NCBI RefSeq assembly: GCF_947494555.1
Contig: NZ_CANLVF010000001.1
Location: 558,001 to 622,000 of the forward strand
Direction of reading: 5' to 3'
Length of the DNA stretch: 64,000 nucleotides
From: an uncultured Roseibium sp.
Lineage (GTDB): Bacteria > Pseudomonadota > Alphaproteobacteria > Rhizobiales > Stappiaceae
Below are positions 62,422 through 64,000 of the stretch, piece by piece (position 1 is the stretch's first letter; the number at the start of each line of letters is the position of its first letter). The translations under genes and the position numbers were made by a program. The notes under the pieces are model-generated. The model ran no database searches, was not told where the DNA came from, and saw only the letters and a program-made list of their open reading frames with translations.

Positions 62422-64000
62422 ATGGCAAACTCGATAAACGGAAAAGGATCAGCTGCCGGTAGTTCGCCGCGCTGCATCGCCCTCGTCGGTCCGTTCGGAA
62501 GCGGAAAGACCAGTCTCTTGGAGGCGTTGCTTGCGCGAACGGACAAATTGGCGCGCCAGGGGACGGTGACGGACGGCAATACGGTGGGAGATGCATCGCC
62601 GGAAGCACGCGCACACGGGATGAGCGTAGAAATCAATATTGCCGAAACGGAATATCTCGGAGATCGGTTCGTTTTCGTCGACTGTCCCGGATCGGTGGAA
62701 TTCCTGAGCGAAATGGACGGGGCGCTGAGTGGTATCGATCTGGCTGTTGTTGTTGCGGAAGACGATGAGCGCAAGGTCCCAGCCTTGCAGCTTATACTGA
62801 AAGCCCTTGAAGCCCGCGCCATCCCGCGGGTTTTGTTTTTGAACAAGATCGACAAGAGCAATCGACGCGTGCGCGACGTCTTGAGTGTTCTGCAGCCGGC
62901 CTCAGCCGTACCGCTTGTGTTGCGGCAAATTCCGATCTGGGAAGACGGCCAGGCGACCGGATTTATCGATCTCGCGCTGGAGCGGGCACACGTCTATCAT
63001 GAGAAAGAAACGAGCACGCGTGTCGACATGTCCGATGAAGACCGGGCGCGCGAACTCGAAGCCCGGTTCACAATGCTTGAGCACCTTGCCGATCATGATG
63101 ATGATCTGATGGAAGCCCTGCTTGAAGATATTGCGCCGGATCGTGATCTTGTGTTCTCAGACCTTGTGAAAGAAATGCGAGACGGACTGATATGTCCCGT
63201 ATTCTTCGGGTCGGCCGATCACGGCAATGGTGTCAACCGTCTCTTAAAAGCACTTCGTCACGAAGCACCGGGCGTGGATGTCCTGAAATACCGGGCCCTG
63301 GACAATGGGCCACGGTCCGCGCTCCAGGTGGTCAAAACCCTGCATACCCAGCATGGCGGCAAACTTTCCGTCGCGCGGGTTCTCGAAGGCCAGATTTCCG
63401 ACGGAGACAGCTTGTTCCGCAACGGACGGGAAGAAGTGAAGGTATCGGGCCTGTTCTCGATCTTTGGCCAACAGGCCAGCAAGATTGCGACCGCCGGAAA
63501 GGGCGATCTTGTCGCGCTCGGACGAATGGACGGTGTGGAAACCGGGGATCTGCTCAGCCATGACGAAGGCGACTTGAGCAGTGTCTTTAAAGTCGAACGG
63601 CGTAGCCCTGCGCTGGCCACGGCCGTAGCGGCCGCTCAAAGAAAAGACGAAGTCCGACTGTCGGCAGCACTTGCGAAACTTGCCGAGGAAGATCCCTCGC
63701 TATCCATAAGCCAGAACCAGACAACGGCGGAGACCCTGCTGGAAGGTCAGGGCGAGATGCATCTGCGCGTCGCACAGGAAAGGTTGTCGGGGAAATACGG
63801 ACTGGAGGTGTCGATACATACCCCGCACGTGCCCTATGCGGAGACCATCCGTGGCAAGACCAAGGTCAGAGGACGCCATAAGAAACAGTCCGGAGGCCAT
63901 GGTCAATTCGGTGACGTGGTGCTGGAAATCTCGCCGCTTCCGAGGGGAGAGGGCATTCAGTTTTCGGACACGATCACGGGCGGCGTGGTTCCCAAACAGT
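62422..64000 (+). CDS. EF-G-like translational GTPase paralogue (3' partial)
   Basis: The first 526 residues of an EF-G-family GTPase; the gene runs past the window end. G1 is ALVGPFGSGKTSL and G4 is LFLNKIDKS; G3 reads FVDCPGSVEF, so the switch-II catalytic His of DTPGH is Ser. Domain II lies near HTQHGGKLSVARVLEG and domain III near ETLLEGQGEMHLRVAQERL; domain IV begins at VPYAETIRGKTKVRGRHKKQ with GGHGQFGDVVLEI. It is a paralogue related to the cd04170-like EF-G group rather than the main FusA. ATG is preceded by GGGAGG at good spacing. Confidence 0.85.
   Translation, partial: MANSINGKGSAAGSSPRCIALVGPFGSGKTSLLEALLARTDKLARQGTVTDGNTVGDASPEARAHGMSVEINIAETEYLGDRFVFVDCPGSVEFLSEMDGALSGIDLAVVVAEDDERKVPALQLILKALEARAIPRVLFLNKIDKSNRRVRDVLSVLQPASAVPLVLRQIPIWEDGQATGFIDLALERAHVYHEKETSTRVDMSDEDRARELEARFTMLEHLADHDDDLMEALLEDIAPDRDLVFSDLVKEMRDGLICPVFFGSADHGNGVNRLLKALRHEAPGVDVLKYRALDNGPRSALQVVKTLHTQHGGKLSVARVLEGQISDGDSLFRNGREEVKVSGLFSIFGQQASKIATAGKGDLVALGRMDGVETGDLLSHDEGDLSSVFKVERRSPALATAVAAAQRKDEVRLSAALAKLAEEDPSLSISQNQTTAETLLEGQGEMHLRVAQERLSGKYGLEVSIHTPHVPYAETIRGKTKVRGRHKKQSGGHGQFGDVVLEISPLPRGEGIQFSDTITGGVVPKQ

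Overview
The window is high-GC alphaproteobacterial chromosome, most likely from the Stappiaceae (Roseibium/Labrenzia/Stappia type). The clues are a UvrB with long basic N- and C-terminal extensions, DUF3775, DUF992, DUF6502 and ScfR-like proteins, a BetC choline sulfatase, and Rhizobiales-style intergenic palindromes. I saw no rRNA, tRNA, integrase, plasmid origin or CRISPR array. Both edges cut a gene: a membrane adenylate cyclase at the left and an EF-G paralogue at the right.

Region 1 to 6.8 kb is an intergenic-repeat cluster. Six same-strand copies of a ~70-bp GC-rich element, several REP-like palindromes, a tandemly duplicated small Cys-containing membrane-anchored gene (the second copy interrupted by one in-frame TAG), and a GIY-YIG nuclease gene enclosed by a perfect 33-bp inverted repeat all lie here. 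An MFS exporter whose Shine-Dalgarno sits in a hairpin and a VOC protein follow. From 6.9 to 8.7 kb is an AT-rich insert with a divergent dGTPase-type HD hydrolase and a small basic partner, which could be a phage-defence module. uvrB closes this part.

Region 12 to 27 kb is mixed chromosomal content: a lipoprotein, a two-domain peptidoglycan hydrolase, a CHASE4-GGDEF protein, a Tat-signal protein resembling the alanyl-tRNA synthetase core, betC with a BetI-like operator, a MerR/AhpD-like pair, a MarR/esterase divergent pair with a clear operator, a choline/aminoglycoside-kinase-like protein, an acyltransferase and a DegT-type aminotransferase.

Region 28 to 32 kb holds the most interesting operon: a free-standing adenylate-forming enzyme without a carrier domain, a membrane flavoprotein-like oxidoreductase and a crotonase, translationally coupled and preceded by a perfect 19-bp palindrome. 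It looks like a split bacterial version of the fungal TmpA/TmpB type of protein.

Region 32 to 49 kb contains a DUF6502/DUF5666 pair, a MocR regulator divergent from a DMT exporter, a large TPR protein, a 1122-residue RCC1/RTX secreted protein, and a GntR-controlled ABC uptake operon ending in a hydantoin/Asp-Glu racemase. Region 47 to 64 kb has a Cys-rich exported peptide followed by two L,D-transpeptidases and a Tat/thioredoxin-fold protein, several small regulators (LuxR-type, ScfR-type), small membrane proteins, a PAS protein, aspartate aminotransferase, a three-gene glycosyltransferase/flippase operon, and the EF-G paralogue, whose switch-II catalytic histidine is replaced by serine.

All calls are from reading the sequence and its translations; no database search was possible. 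Family names rest on motif recognition, and start sites rest on Shine-Dalgarno spacing.
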